Origin: Rhodosalinus halophilus
Lineage (GTDB): Bacteria > Pseudomonadota > Alphaproteobacteria > Rhodobacterales > Rhodobacteraceae
Length of the DNA stretch: 64,000 nt
Reading direction: 5' to 3'
Assembly (NCBI RefSeq): GCF_003298775.1
Contig: NZ_QNTQ01000014.1
Location: 1-64,000, forward strand
The stretch's first letter is position 1; every line of letters starts with the position of its first letter. Under the pieces are notes generated by a model. The model searched no databases and was not told the origin of the DNA. It saw only the letters and a program-made list of their open reading frames with translations. The position numbers and the translations under genes were made by a program. This document shows positions 52,384-61,395 of this stretch, one piece after another.

Positions 52384-53854
52384 CGACCTTGCCTATCTCG
52401 GCGCGGTGGAGGCGCTGGACCATTTCCGGCGGCGGTCACTCTCGCCCGTGGAACTGATGCGTGCGATGCTGGCCCGGGCCGAGGCGACCGAGCCCGTCGT
52501 GAACGCCCTGCCGCTCCGCTACCCCGAACAGGCAATGCAGGCCGCGCGAGAGGCCGAGGCCCGGTGGATGCGCGGCGAGGCGCGCCCGCTCGAGGGGCTG
52601 CCCGTGGCGATCAAGGACTCCACGGACTTGGCCGGGCAACCCACCTCACTGGGCTCGCTGACCATGCCGGACAGGCCCGCCACCCGAACCGCTGTCGTCA
52701 ACGCACGTGTGCTGGCGGCGGGCGGCATCCCGCACGCCCGCAGCGCGACGCCGGAGTTCTCCTGCGCCTACTACACCCATTCGCGCCGCTGGGGTGTGAC
52801 CCGGAACCCCTGGCGCCCCGAGACGGCGCCCGGCGGCTCCTCCGGCGGGGCGGCGGCGGCGCTGGCGGCGGGCAGCACGACGCTTGCCACCGGGTCGGAC
52901 ATCGCGGGCTCGATCCGCGAGCCCGCGGCCCGCTGCGGCGTCGTGGGCTACAAGCCGCCCTACGGACGCGTGCCGCAGGACGCGCCCTTCAACCTCGATA
53001 CCTACTGCCACGCGGGACCGATGGCGCGCAGCGTGGCCGACGCGATGCTGATGCAGAACGTGCTGGCGGGGCCTGACGCGTCGGACCCCGCCTGCCTGCC
53101 CGAGAGCGAGCCGCTCGCCGAAGCGCCCGGCGACCTGACCGGCTGGCGCATCGCCTGGTCCCCCGACCTTGGCGCCTTTCGGACCGACCCGGAGGTGGTC
53201 GGGACCGCGCGCCGCGCACTCGCCGTCTTTGCCGATCTCGGCGCCGAGATCGAAGAGGTGCGCCTGCCCTGGACCCCGGCGATGATCGCAGCGGGCTGGG
53301 CGCACCTGCGCATGGGCTTCGGCCAGTGGATCGCCCGGCAGGCGAAAACACAGGGCGCGCTGATGACGGGCTACGCTCTGCGCTTCGCGGAAGCGGCGCG
53401 CAGGGCCGGCGCCTCGGACCATCTGGCGAGCCTCGCGGCCGCGGCCGAGATGCACGCCGCGCTCGCCCCTGTGATGGCGCGCTGCCGCCTGCTGGTCGCG
53501 CCCGCCACCGCCTGCGCCGCGATCCCCGCCGACTACGCCCCGGAGCGCCACGCCCTCGCCATCGAAGGGCGGGCCATCGGAGAGTTCGACACGGCGATGA
53601 CGCTGCCCTTCAACATGCTCTCGCGCCATCCGGTGCTGAGCGTGCCGGCGGGCCGCACCGCCGCGGGCAGCCCCGTGGGCCTGCAACTCGTCGGCCGCCT
53701 GCTGGCCGACGGCGACGTGTTCCGCGCGGGGCTTGCCTACGAGGCGGCGGTGGGCGGCTGGTATCGCCGCGCCGCCGACCGGCCCCGCATCCCTGCACAA
53801 GACCGCGAACAGGCGACACCGCCGACACCAGCCGACACGGAGGTAACCCCATGA
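52373..53854 (+). CDS. amidase-signature family hydrolase
   Basis: This 493-residue serine amidase hydrolyses a carboxamide. The Ser-cisSer-Lys triad is complete: Lys81 in VAIKDSTD, Ser156 in GGSSGG, and nucleophile Ser180 in TGSDIAGSIR. It uses a GTG start at 52373, with GGAGG six bases before, inside the last codons of the aminotransferase gene (11-base overlap), and its stop overlaps the binding-protein start in an ATGA. It has no signal peptide and acts in the cytoplasm. Placement between aminotransferase and binding protein suggests that an imported amide is cleaved and then deaminated. Confidence 0.92.
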   Translation: MSPDDLAYLGAVEALDHFRRRSLSPVELMRAMLARAEATEPVVNALPLRYPEQAMQAAREAEARWMRGEARPLEGLPVAIKDSTDLAGQPTSLGSLTMPDRPATRTAVVNARVLAAGGIPHARSATPEFSCAYYTHSRRWGVTRNPWRPETAPGGSSGGAAAALAAGSTTLATGSDIAGSIREPAARCGVVGYKPPYGRVPQDAPFNLDTYCHAGPMARSVADAMLMQNVLAGPDASDPACLPESEPLAEAPGDLTGWRIAWSPDLGAFRTDPEVVGTARRALAVFADLGAEIEEVRLPWTPAMIAAGWAHLRMGFGQWIARQAKTQGALMTGYALRFAEAARRAGASDHLASLAAAAEMHAALAPVMARCRLLVAPATACAAIPADYAPERHALAIEGRAIGEFDTAMTLPFNMLSRHPVLSVPAGRTAAGSPVGLQLVGRLLADGDVFRAGLAYEAAVGGWYRRAADRPRIPAQDREQATPPTPADTEVTP

Positions 53855-55476
53855 CCCGTAACACCGACCCGATCCGCCCCCTCGTGCGCCGCATGGCGCG
53901 CGACGCCCGCGCAGGCCGGCTGGACCGCCGCGAGTTCCTCGCGCTCGCCAGCACCTTCGGCGCCAGCGCCGCCGGCGCCTACGGGCTTCTCGGCCTGCCC
54001 GCGCCGGCCGCCGCGCAGGAGACGCCGAAGGCGGGCGGCACGCTGCGCGTCTCGATGCAGGTGCTCGAGATCGCCGACCCGCGGCTCTACGACTGGACCG
54101 AGAAGGCCAATGTCGCGCGGCAATTCCTCGAGCCGCTGGTGCGGTGGGAGCCGGACTACACCTTTTCCGGCATGCTGGCCGAAAGCTGGGAGGTCAGCGA
54201 CGACGCCCGGACCTACACGCTGAACCTGCGCCGCGACGCGCTCTGGAACAACGGCGACGCCTTCACCGCCGAGGACGTGGTCTTCAACATCCGGCGCTGG
54301 TGCGACCGCACGGCGGAGGGCAACGCGATGGCCGCGCGGATGGGCGCGCTGATCGACCCCGACACCGGCATGGCCCGCGACGGCGCGATCGAGGCGCTGG
54401 ACGATCACACCGTGCGGCTCAACCTCGCCACGCCGGACATCACGCTGATCGCCACCATGTCGGACTATCCGGCGCTGATCGTGCACCGGGACTTCGCGGG
54501 CGATCTGGCCGCGGCGCCGGTCGGCACGGGGCCTTTCGAGCTCGAGTCGCTCGAGGTGGGCGGCACCGCGACGTTGCGCCGCCGCGAGAGCGGCTGGTGG
54601 GGCGGCGAGGTCTTTCTCGACGGTATCGAGTTCATCGACTACGGCACCGACCCGGCTGCGACCGTTGCCGCCTTCGACGCGGGCGAGATCCACGTCAACG
54701 ACCTGTCGCCCTCGGACTTCGTCGAGGTGCTGGACGGCCTCGGCCTGATCCGCAAGGCCAAGCCCACGGCGGCGACCGTCGTCGCGCGGATGCGGTCGGA
54801 TTCGCCGCCCTTCGACAGCAAGGCTGTGCGCAACGCCGTGCAGGTGGCCACCGACAACGCCGTGGTGCTCGAGCTGGGCTATGCCGGCCACGGCGCCGTG
54901 GCGGAGAACCACCACGTCGGGCCGATGCACCCCGAGTATGCGGAACTGCCGTCGCCGGCACACGACCCCGACCGGGCCCGCGCCATGCTGGAGGAGGCGG
55001 GCCATGCAGAGACCGAGATCGAGCTGACCTCGATCTCGGGCGACTGGCGCGCGGTGACCTCCGACGCCATCGCCTCGCAGCTGCGCGACGCAGGCCTCAA
55101 GGTGAAGCGCACGGTGGTCCCGGGCGCGACCTTCTGGAACAACTGGACGAAGTATCCCTTCTCGACCACGGACTGGGGCGCGCGCCCGCTGGGGGTGCAG
55201 GTCTATGCGCTGGCCTACAAGTCGGATTCGGCCTGGAACGAATCCGGCCACGCGAATCCCGAATTCGACGCGAAGCTCGAAGAGGCGATGGGCATCTACG
55301 ACGCCGAGGCGCGTCGTGCGATCATGGCCGACCTGCAGGCGATGCTGCAGGACAGTGGCGTGATCATACAGCCCTTCTGGGTCAACCAGACGCTGCACCA
55401 TGTGGCCGAGCTGAAGGGCTACGAGCGCCACCAGGCACGCGAGATGCATTTCGAGCGGGCCTGGCTGGACATCTGA
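53851..55476 (+). CDS. ABC-type peptide/substrate-binding protein (DppA/OppA family), Tat-exported
   Basis: This 541-residue family 5 binding protein has a Tat leader: DRREFLALASTFGASAAG at about 25-42. Family features are GGTLRVSMQVLEIADPR, FLEPLVRWEPDYTFSGMLAESWEVSDDARTYTLNLR (long block near 95-130), and WNNGDAFTAEDVVFNIRRW. GGAGG precedes the ATG. It is the last gene of the aminotransferase-amidase operon. The permease and ATPase genes that should follow are absent: the next gene is on the opposite strand. It must use a transporter encoded elsewhere, or the operon has lost its end. The ligand is probably an amide or small peptide cleaved by the amidase. Confidence 0.9.
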   Translation: MTRNTDPIRPLVRRMARDARAGRLDRREFLALASTFGASAAGAYGLLGLPAPAAAQETPKAGGTLRVSMQVLEIADPRLYDWTEKANVARQFLEPLVRWEPDYTFSGMLAESWEVSDDARTYTLNLRRDALWNNGDAFTAEDVVFNIRRWCDRTAEGNAMAARMGALIDPDTGMARDGAIEALDDHTVRLNLATPDITLIATMSDYPALIVHRDFAGDLAAAPVGTGPFELESLEVGGTATLRRRESGWWGGEVFLDGIEFIDYGTDPAATVAAFDAGEIHVNDLSPSDFVEVLDGLGLIRKAKPTAATVVARMRSDSPPFDSKAVRNAVQVATDNAVVLELGYAGHGAVAENHHVGPMHPEYAELPSPAHDPDRARAMLEEAGHAETEIELTSISGDWRAVTSDAIASQLRDAGLKVKRTVVPGATFWNNWTKYPFSTTDWGARPLGVQVYALAYKSDSAWNESGHANPEFDAKLEEAMGIYDAEARRAIMADLQAMLQDSGVIIQPFWVNQTLHHVAELKGYERHQAREMHFERAWLDI

Positions 55477-55679
55477 CCTGGGCCGATCTCTTTCCGGCCT
55501 CGATCAGGCGGCTGGCCTCGGCGCGGTTCGGCTTGCCTCCTGGGGAACGACCGGTTGCCGCGGACGCTGGCTTCATGAAGCCGGAACTGCGAGAGTCCGA
55601 AGGACATGCTCCGCCGGCTGCGGTCTCGCGCGTCGAACGCGGCATGCGAGGAACTTCCGGGACGGCGGGCTGCGCCATG

Positions 55680-55958
55680 TCATCGTGTTTGGCCATGTCG
55701 TCCCGTGAGGAAACTGCATAGCGTGACGAGAACCGCGAGGTTCAGGAGCGGCGTGGCACTCGTCAGCCATGGCCAGAGCGGCTCGGGGAACAGATCTACG
55801 AGCCCTGTCCAGGGCCATCCGAGCGGCAGGAGAAATACGCCCGAAAGCGGATCGCGTTCCTGACCCAGGAGGCCGAAGGTGCCGATCACGAAAAGGCCCA
55901 GCGCCGCGACGTAGAGGGCGACGAACAGCCCGATGACGAAGCGGCAGATGCGGGTCAT
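55680..55958 (-). CDS. small membrane protein, unknown function
   Basis: This 92-residue protein has two strong helices, FVIGLFVALYVAALGLFVIGTF near the N-terminus and PLLNLAVLVTLCSFL near the C-terminus, joined by a loop with PLGWPWTGLVDLFPEPLWP that may dip into the membrane. I recognise no family. The ATG at 55958 follows GGAGA. It starts the minus-strand gene block at its downstream end and is separated from the SH3 gene by about 100 bases. Confidence 0.65.
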   Translation of the reverse strand: MTRICRFVIGLFVALYVAALGLFVIGTFGLLGQERDPLSGVFLLPLGWPWTGLVDLFPEPLWPWLTSATPLLNLAVLVTLCSFLTGRHGQTR

Positions 55959-56061
55959 GGTGATCTGGTCTCCTCTTCTCCGCGCGCCGCGCCTCTGAAC
56001 TCGCCGGCTCGGTTTTGCCGCGAGGCTCGGACTGCCCGGGCGTCGTCGCTTCGCCGCGGCC

Positions 56062-56361
56062 TCACTCGCCGAGATAGCGGCAGGCGACGAAGCCTTGCAG
56101 TTGCGGCGTCTCGCGCAGCGCGACGAGGCACCATTGCGTCCCCCCGTGCGTCTCGCGCGAGAGAAGGTCGACCTCGCGGCCGTTGGGCAGGCCGACGATG
56201 GTCTCGAAACTTGTCCCCGGTCCGCGGCGCAGGTTGAGCATGTCGTTCGCGGCGACGCCGACGACGCGGTAGAAATCGGGGCCGTCCGCCGTGGCGAGGA
56301 CCGGCAGTGGCGCGAGCAGCGCGAGGCTCGCGGCCACCGCGAGGTGGATGGGTCGTATCAT
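56062..56361 (-). CDS. small exported SH3-domain protein
   Basis: This 99-residue protein has a signal peptide ending near residue 24 (PVLATADGP) and one bacterial SH3 (SH3b) domain: LNLRRGPGTSFETIVGLPNGREVDLL, then WCLVALRETPQLQGFVACRYLGE. Two cysteines (in WCLV and ACRYL) may form a disulfide. SH3b domains of this kind bind cell-wall peptides or proteins in the periplasm. The start ATG at 56361 has GGAGA upstream. It lies 44 bases after the three-SH3 protein gene on the same strand. Confidence 0.82.
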   Translation of the reverse strand: MIRPIHLAVAASLALLAPLPVLATADGPDFYRVVGVAANDMLNLRRGPGTSFETIVGLPNGREVDLLSRETHGGTQWCLVALRETPQLQGFVACRYLGE

Positions 56362-56405
56362 GCCAGGTCTCCTTTCTGGGGGTGTGTCTCCGCGGGCGGC
56401 AACGC

Positions 56406-58091
56406 CTACCCGCCGTAGAGCGCGGCGTCTGGGATTTCGTAGCGCTCGTCGTCGATGCGCACGATCGTGGTGTCGCCCGCGCGCGTGGCCTCGGTGTCGA
56501 AGCCGCCGCCCGCCTGGCTGGCGTCGGTCGAGACGAAGGCGCCGTTCTCGAAGAAGAGCGCGCGCCGCATCCCGTCGGGGCGGATGACCACCAGGGTGGC
56601 GGAGCCGCCGCCGTCGCGCGCGACGCCGAAGGCGCAGTCCCGCGCAGGTGCGCTGGCCGCTTGCGTGCAGGTGATCAGCCCGGTGGCGTCGAAGACCCCC
56701 TGGCCGGCGCGCAGCGCGGACTCCGCGGGCTCCAGCCAGGCCGCCTCGGCCCAACCGGTGCGATCATCGCCGACGGAGCCGACCTCGCACCAGGCCCCCT
56801 CGCAGCCGAGGTTGCGCAGCACGGTTCCCGGCATCACGGTGAAAACCGTCTGCGCCCCGGCCTCCGGCGCCGCCCGGACGGCGACGGCGCTGGCGCCGAA
56901 GGTTCCGAAATAAGGCGGCGTGCCCGAGGGGATCTCGCGCCGCCCGGCGTGCGGCTCGGGGATCTCGGGCATCGTCCCAGCCACCGTCGACGCGGCGCGC
57001 GCTCCCGAGTCGGCAGGGATCAGGTCGGTCGGGATCTCCTCCACGGCGTGGAAGGCGACCGAGCCGTGCAGTTCGATCACGTCCGTCTCGCCGGGGACGA
57101 GGAACTGCGCCGCTACCCAGCCACGGTGGCCGCGCGCGTCAGCGACATCGCACCAGCGCCGGCCCTCGGCCACCGTGCAGCCGCCGGCATTGCGCACCGT
57201 CGCGCCGAAGGGCAGCTGCGCGATGACCGGCGCGGCGGCCGAGGGCGCGCCGTGCATGTTGAGCAGGCCGCCGCGGTTGGCGAGCCGCACGACGAAGGCG
57301 GGCGCGGCGCCATCCACCGGGTCCGCCGAGGGCACGGCTGCATGCGCGGGCAGCACGGGGCGATCGGGCGCAGGCGGCGCGGCCTCGATCAGGAACGCGC
57401 CCGCGACCCAGCCGCGCAGGCCGCGCGTGTCGCTCACGTCGCACCAGCGGCGTCCCTCGGCCATCCGGCAACCGCCGGCGTTGCGCAGCGTCTTGCCGTG
57501 GGCGAGCCGGCCGATCACCGGCGCGCCCGCCGATGGGCCGGAATGCACGTTCAGCCGGCTGGTCCGGTCGGCGAGGCGCACCTGCCAGAAATCCGGCCCG
57601 CCCTGCAGCCCGTCGGCATAGTCACGTTCGACCGTCTCCGTCATCGTCTGCGCGGCGGGGATCTCGATGCGCAGGCGGTACTCGGCCGTCTCGTCGCGCC
57701 GGGCGGCGGAGCGCATCATGTAGACCGAGATCGTGTAGTCGCCCGAGGTGGGCAGCGTCGCGTCGAAGCGGTTGATGTCGGGCACCATCGGATGCACGCC
57801 GCCGAATTGCGAGACCGCCAGCGCCTCTTCTCCCGGCCCCTTGCCGGGTTCGTAGACGTTGAAATAGGTGGCGGTGTGACCGGTCTCGAGCGTCACCATC
57901 ATGCGTTGCCCGGCCTCGGCGCCGACAAGGTAGTCGACGGCCTCGTAGCCGGTGATACTCCCCTCGATCGTGGTGCCGGTCGTCCCGGCGGGAAAGGCCA
58001 CCCGCTCGGTGCGGCTCTCTCGTGCCGCGGGCGGTGTGGCGAGCACCGCGACGAGCGCGGCGGCCAGGGCGAGTGTGGCGGGTCGTGTCAT
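56406..58091 (-). CDS. exported multi-domain protein with three SH3 domains
   Basis: This 561-residue periplasmic protein has a signal peptide ending near residue 22. Domains in order are: a beta-rich pre-peptidase-like domain (ERVAFPAGTTGTTIEGSI … GDYTISVYMM, about 28-145); an SH3b domain with LNVHSGPSAGAPVIGRL and GCRMAEGRRWCDV; a second SH3b with LNMHGAPSAAAPVIAQL and GCTVAEGRRWCDV; a third with VRAAPEAGAQTVF and GCEGAWCEV; and a C-terminal domain ending DDERYEIPDAALYGG. Each SH3b has a close cysteine pair, probably a disulfide. The same first domain and SH3 type recur in the gene at 59897. The C-terminal domain is common in Rhodobacterales and rhizobia but unnamed as far as I know. Confidence 0.85.
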   Translation of the reverse strand: MTRPATLALAAALVAVLATPPAARESRTERVAFPAGTTGTTIEGSITGYEAVDYLVGAEAGQRMMVTLETGHTATYFNVYEPGKGPGEEALAVSQFGGVHPMVPDINRFDATLPTSGDYTISVYMMRSAARRDETAEYRLRIEIPAAQTMTETVERDYADGLQGGPDFWQVRLADRTSRLNVHSGPSAGAPVIGRLAHGKTLRNAGGCRMAEGRRWCDVSDTRGLRGWVAGAFLIEAAPPAPDRPVLPAHAAVPSADPVDGAAPAFVVRLANRGGLLNMHGAPSAAAPVIAQLPFGATVRNAGGCTVAEGRRWCDVADARGHRGWVAAQFLVPGETDVIELHGSVAFHAVEEIPTDLIPADSGARAASTVAGTMPEIPEPHAGRREIPSGTPPYFGTFGASAVAVRAAPEAGAQTVFTVMPGTVLRNLGCEGAWCEVGSVGDDRTGWAEAAWLEPAESALRAGQGVFDATGLITCTQAASAPARDCAFGVARDGGGSATLVVIRPDGMRRALFFENGAFVSTDASQAGGGFDTEATRAGDTTIVRIDDERYEIPDAALYGG

Positions 58092-58227
58092 GGCTGTGTC
58101 TCCATCGGTGCGGCGCGAGGCGCGCGCGAGAGGGTCGTGGATCCGCGCCCCTCGGGTCATGCGAGGGGCGCGGGCCGGGGCAGGCTGTCCGCTGGCCGCG
58201 CGTGGCGAGGGACGAAAGCGCGGCGGT

Positions 58228-58782
58228 TCAGCCGGCCAGCCTGTGCCCGTCCTGGAAGAGATAGACGCGGCCCTGCGCGCTCATCTCGCAGACCGCGTGC
58301 CGGTGGCCGGCGGCCACCTCGACGTAGAAGTCGTCGCGCGCCACCTGCGTCGAGTTCACCACGTGGATGTTGCGCGGATTGGTGCCCCAGCGGGCCGAAG
58401 CCTCGCCCACGCAGCCGCGCAGCGCGAGGGTCGGCGCATTCGGGCCCTCGCTTTGCTCCCGGGTGCGCGCCAGGCGGTTCTCGCGTTCCTTCATGCCGGC
58501 GGAAAAGCCGTCGCCATAGGCGATCGTCGAGCCACGATAGGCGTCGTTGTGCAGCCCGGCCCGGTATCCGCGTTCGAACTCGGCGGTCTCGTCGGCGGTC
58601 TGCGGTGCGCGGCCTTCCTGATGGTGCTTCTCGTGATGCGCGAGCGCGGCGATGCCTAGGATGGCGAGCGCGCCGGCGACGGCCTCGCGCTGCTGCTTGT
58701 CGAGGGCTGCGGCGGGGCTTGCGGCGAGGGCGAGCGCCACTGCGGCGGCGGTCGCGGCGCGGAACGGTCTGGGCTTGTTCAT
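58228..58782 (-). CDS. exported protein, conserved in related bacteria, unknown function
   Basis: This 184-residue protein has a signal peptide ending near residue 26 (PAAALDKQ). A short hydrophobic stretch AVAGALAILGIAALAHHEKHH follows, then FERGYRAGLHNDAYRG and YGDGFSAGMKER, tyrosine/glycine repeats seen in other exported Rhodobacterales proteins. The C-terminal half contains a cysteine pair (RGCVGEAS and HAVCEMS) and ends YLFQDGHRLAG. It may form a small beta-domain with a disulfide. No function is known to me. It lies between two other exported-protein genes on the same strand. Confidence 0.72.
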   Translation of the reverse strand: MNKPRPFRAATAAAVALALAASPAAALDKQQREAVAGALAILGIAALAHHEKHHQEGRAPQTADETAEFERGYRAGLHNDAYRGSTIAYGDGFSAGMKERENRLARTREQSEGPNAPTLALRGCVGEASARWGTNPRNIHVVNSTQVARDDFYVEVAAGHRHAVCEMSAQGRVYLFQDGHRLAG

Positions 58783-58935
58783 CGGTCGATCCTGTCGAAC
58801 TTTCGGGGAGGTGGCAGGCCGGTTCCGAAGACCCGACCTGCCTGGGGAAGAACCGCCCGCCGCCCTGGGGATTTGACGGCCGGCGGCCGTGGCCGGGGAA
58901 TGCGCGCCCCGGTCACCTCGCGGCCTGCGCTCAGC

Positions 58936-59463
58936 TCAGTGGTACTCCTGCGGCACGAGCGCGGGGTTGATCCGGGCCAGCTCCTTCGCCACCAGGTCGG
59001 CGAAGCCCCAGATGAGGCCGGCGTACATCTGCTCGTCGGTGGGCGAGATCACGGTGTAGCCGTCGGGCGCGACCACGTCCTTGCCGAAGGCGCCGACCAT
59101 CACCGGATAGCTGTACATCACTTCGCTGTCGCCGGGCGCCGAGATCGCCACGACGCCGGAGATGCCGTCGAACGCGTTGGTGATCGGCCAGAGCGGCACG
59201 GCGTCGGCCAGCAGCTCGCGCACCGCGACACGGAGGATCAGCCCCTCGCCCGCGTCGACCATGTGCACGCGCTGACCGATGGCGCGGGTCAGGTCCGCGG
59301 CGATCGTCTCCATGTAGGGTTCGGAGCCCTCGTCGAGCGGACGGCCGAAATCTGCCTCCACGTCGATGCGCGAGACCTCGTCCATGGCGAGCGCAGGGGT
59401 GGCCAGGAAACCTGCCGCGGCGAGGGCGAGCGCGGCACGCCGCGCAAGGATTAGAAGGGTCAT
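58936..59463 (-). CDS. exported protein of unknown function
   Basis: This 175-residue protein has a signal peptide LARRAALALAAAGFLATPALA. The mature part starts MDEVSRIDVEADFGRPLDE and contains no cysteine or recognised domain; it is predicted mixed alpha/beta with a conserved-looking end INPALVPQEYH. I take the ATG at 59463 as start rather than one 27 bases upstream because only this places the signal peptide at the N-terminus. It belongs to the same minus-strand envelope cluster. Confidence 0.68.
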   Translation of the reverse strand: MTLLILARRAALALAAAGFLATPALAMDEVSRIDVEADFGRPLDEGSEPYMETIAADLTRAIGQRVHMVDAGEGLILRVAVRELLADAVPLWPITNAFDGISGVVAISAPGDSEVMYSYPVMVGAFGKDVVAPDGYTVISPTDEQMYAGLIWGFADLVAKELARINPALVPQEYH

Positions 59464-59506
59464 CTGTCTGTCTCCATCAGTGGTGAACACCAGTCGCGGC
59501 CGTCGT

Positions 59507-59854
59507 TCACGCGAAGCCTTCGCTGCCCAGGAACATGACCGAGGGGTTGCGCCCGTCGCCGCCGACGAGGCAGCGCCAGGGCGCGCCGTTCTCGCCCACG
59601 CGCATGTAGACGGCGTGGTTGGCCTCCGAGGACTCGGAGCCCACGACGCGCACGCCGCCCGTGGTCTGCGAGGCCAGCAGGTTGCGGCAGGAATCGACCG
59701 CCGCCTGGCTCGCGCTGAAGCTGCCCTCGATGAAGGGCGGGCCGCCCGGTGCGGCAGGCATCTGGCTGGCCGTCGGGCTGCCTGTCGTCTCCATGCAGGC
59801 CGACAGCCCCGCCAACAGCCCGATACCGACCATGGTCTTCGCTATGTTCTTCAT
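59507..59854 (-). CDS. small lipoprotein
   Basis: This 115-residue lipoprotein has a lipobox LSAC with the modified Cys20. The mature domain includes VDSCRNLLASQTTGGVRVVGSES, then VYMRVGENGAPWRCLVGGDGR, a small cysteine-paired domain (Cys in SCRN and WRCL) that I have seen in other Rhodobacterales lipoproteins without a known function. The residues after the Cys (METTGSP) do not include an Asp at +2, so outer-membrane sorting is likely. It lies 42 bases downstream of the SH3 gene at 59897. Confidence 0.78.
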   Translation of the reverse strand: MKNIAKTMVGIGLLAGLSACMETTGSPTASQMPAAPGGPPFIEGSFSASQAAVDSCRNLLASQTTGGVRVVGSESSEANHAVYMRVGENGAPWRCLVGGDGRNPSVMFLGSEGFA

Positions 59855-59896
59855 GTCGTCCCTTTCCGGTGTCTGGGTTTTGGAAGCGCAGGCCGT

Positions 59897-60814
59897 TCAG
59901 TCGATCCCGAAGATCACGTTGAAGGATTGCCGGCCGTTGGCGGTGTTGTAGACCTCGACGATGTGATCGCCGGACTGCCAGAGCTGGCCGCGGTACTCGC
60001 GGTCGGCGCTCGTCTCGTCCAGGAGGACGGACCCGTCGGGGTTGTAGATGACGTAGGTCATGCCGGGGCCGTTGGCGGCGAGCCGGAAATAGAGGAACTG
60101 GCCGCTCCGCGCGCCCAGCAGGTAGCGGTGGGAGGCCTGCGGATCGAGGCTGTCGGTGAACTCGGTCCCGCTCGAGCCTCGCGGGAACTGGACCCGCTCG
60201 ACGGTGTGGCTGGCGGATCCGCCCTGCGTCACGGGGGTCGCGCGCGGCGAACGCACGGGGCCGCTGGCCTCCGTCAGGAACTCCGCCGCCGCCCAGCCCG
60301 AGGCGTCGCCGTCCGAGATGTGGCACCAGCTGCGGCCTTCCGCCTGGCGGCAGCCGAGGTTCTCGACGACGGTGCCCGACGGCAACTTGCCCACGATCGT
60401 CGCCCCGGTGGAGGGCGCGGAGCGCACGTTGAGACGGCCCGATACGCTGACCGCGAAGTGATCAGGGCCGTCGGCGCCAGCGGTCGTCTCCGCCTGCGCC
60501 GGCGCGCTGCCCTGCGAGACGATCGTGCAGAACCCGCCCGCACTGCCCGGCGGGTTGTAGCCGACGAGCAGGCCGCTGCCGTCTTCCTCGCTGCTGATGG
60601 GGAAGGTGATGCCGCCCGCGGTGGCCTCGAAATACTGCGGATTGTACATCCGCACCTCTGCCTGCGCGCCGTTGACACGGACGATGCCGGCCGCGTCCCA
60701 CGTCACGGTGATCCCCGTCGGGCACTCGGCCGTGAAGGGCGGGATCTCGGCCTGCGTCGCGCCTGCCGCGAACAGAAAGCCAAGGGCCAGCGCCGCGCCT
60801 GATCTGAAGGTCAT
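59897..60814 (-). CDS. exported protein with SH3 domain and paralogous beta-domain
   Basis: This 305-residue periplasmic protein has a signal peptide ending near residue 22 (GATQAEIPP). Domains in order are: an N-terminal beta-domain (CPTGITVTWDAAGIVRV … GGFCTIVSQ), which looks like the lysozyme-inhibitor (MliC-like) fold; an SH3b domain with LNVRSAPSTGATIVGKLPSG and GCRQAEGRSWCHI; and a C-terminal pre-peptidase-like domain (ERVQFPRGSSGTEFTDSL … FNVIFGID). The last two match domains of the 56406 gene but in reverse order, so the two genes were built by domain shuffling. An inhibitor or cell-wall sensor role is an inference only. Confidence 0.8.
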   Translation of the reverse strand: MTFRSGAALALGFLFAAGATQAEIPPFTAECPTGITVTWDAAGIVRVNGAQAEVRMYNPQYFEATAGGITFPISSEEDGSGLLVGYNPPGSAGGFCTIVSQGSAPAQAETTAGADGPDHFAVSVSGRLNVRSAPSTGATIVGKLPSGTVVENLGCRQAEGRSWCHISDGDASGWAAAEFLTEASGPVRSPRATPVTQGGSASHTVERVQFPRGSSGTEFTDSLDPQASHRYLLGARSGQFLYFRLAANGPGMTYVIYNPDGSVLLDETSADREYRGQLWQSGDHIVEVYNTANGRQSFNVIFGID

Positions 60815-60858
60815 GTCGTCTCGCTCCGTCTTGGGTTAATGAAATCCGTCCGGGCGGC

Positions 60859-61179
60859 CTAATCGCCTGCCGTCTCGCGGATGCGCGCGAGCACGGCCGC
60901 GCAATCGTCCGGGTTCATGGCCATCGCGCCGTCCGCCGCGCCGTCCTCCGGGGCGAGGTCGCTGATCTCCGCGACGGCCGCCTCGAAGAGCCGGGACACC
61001 TCGTCGTCGGTCACGAAGCCCTCGGCGCGCGCGGCCTCGACCGTGCCGCAGAGCCCGGCCGACAGGCCCGTCTCGACGCCTATGCCGGCCCCGCCGCCGA
61101 GGCCAAGAACACCGCCGCCCAGCCCTCCGATGATCAGCCCGACGACGAGGAAGATGACCGATAACAGAACCTTGCTCAT
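60859..61179 (-). CDS. small membrane-anchored protein
   Basis: This 106-residue protein has one N-terminal helix (VLLSVIFLVVGLIIGGLGGGVLGLGGGAGIG), glycine-rich like a pore or anchor helix, followed by a soluble acidic part with LCGTVEAARAEGFVTDDEVSRLF and DDCAAVLARIRETAG. Two cysteines (LCGT and DDCAA) may form a disulfide. The ATG at 61179 is preceded by GGAGA. No family is recognised. It lies 24 bases after the 63-residue membrane gene. Confidence 0.7.
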   Translation of the reverse strand: MSKVLLSVIFLVVGLIIGGLGGGVLGLGGGAGIGVETGLSAGLCGTVEAARAEGFVTDDEVSRLFEAAVAEISDLAPEDGAADGAMAMNPDDCAAVLARIRETAGD

Positions 61180-61203
61180 GCCGTGTCTCCTTTGCGCGAA
61201 GGT

Positions 61204-61395
61204 CTAGCTTCCGGCCGTGGCGCCGTAGGGCCAGACGAGGTTGAGGATGCCGATCGCCACGAAGATCGCGCCGAACTTGACCAGCGCGGACCGCCTGCGG
61301 CTCACGCCATGCGTCACGCCGGAGCGGTCCACCGCGTAGAGCACGGCGAGGACCACCACGCCCGTCGCGATCATGTGCGGGATGTCGAAGGTCAT
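61204..61395 (-). CDS. small two-helix membrane protein
   Basis: This 63-residue protein has helices MIATGVVVLAVLYAV and ALVKFGAIFVAIGILNLVW joined by a basic loop VSRRRS, so both termini should face the periplasm. Function is unknown. Its ATG overlaps, in an ATGA, the stop of a 24-codon frame that in turn overlaps the stop of the GlsB-like gene, so these may be translated as a chain. Confidence 0.68.
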   Translation of the reverse strand: MTFDIPHMIATGVVVLAVLYAVDRSGVTHGVSRRRSALVKFGAIFVAIGILNLVWPYGATAGS

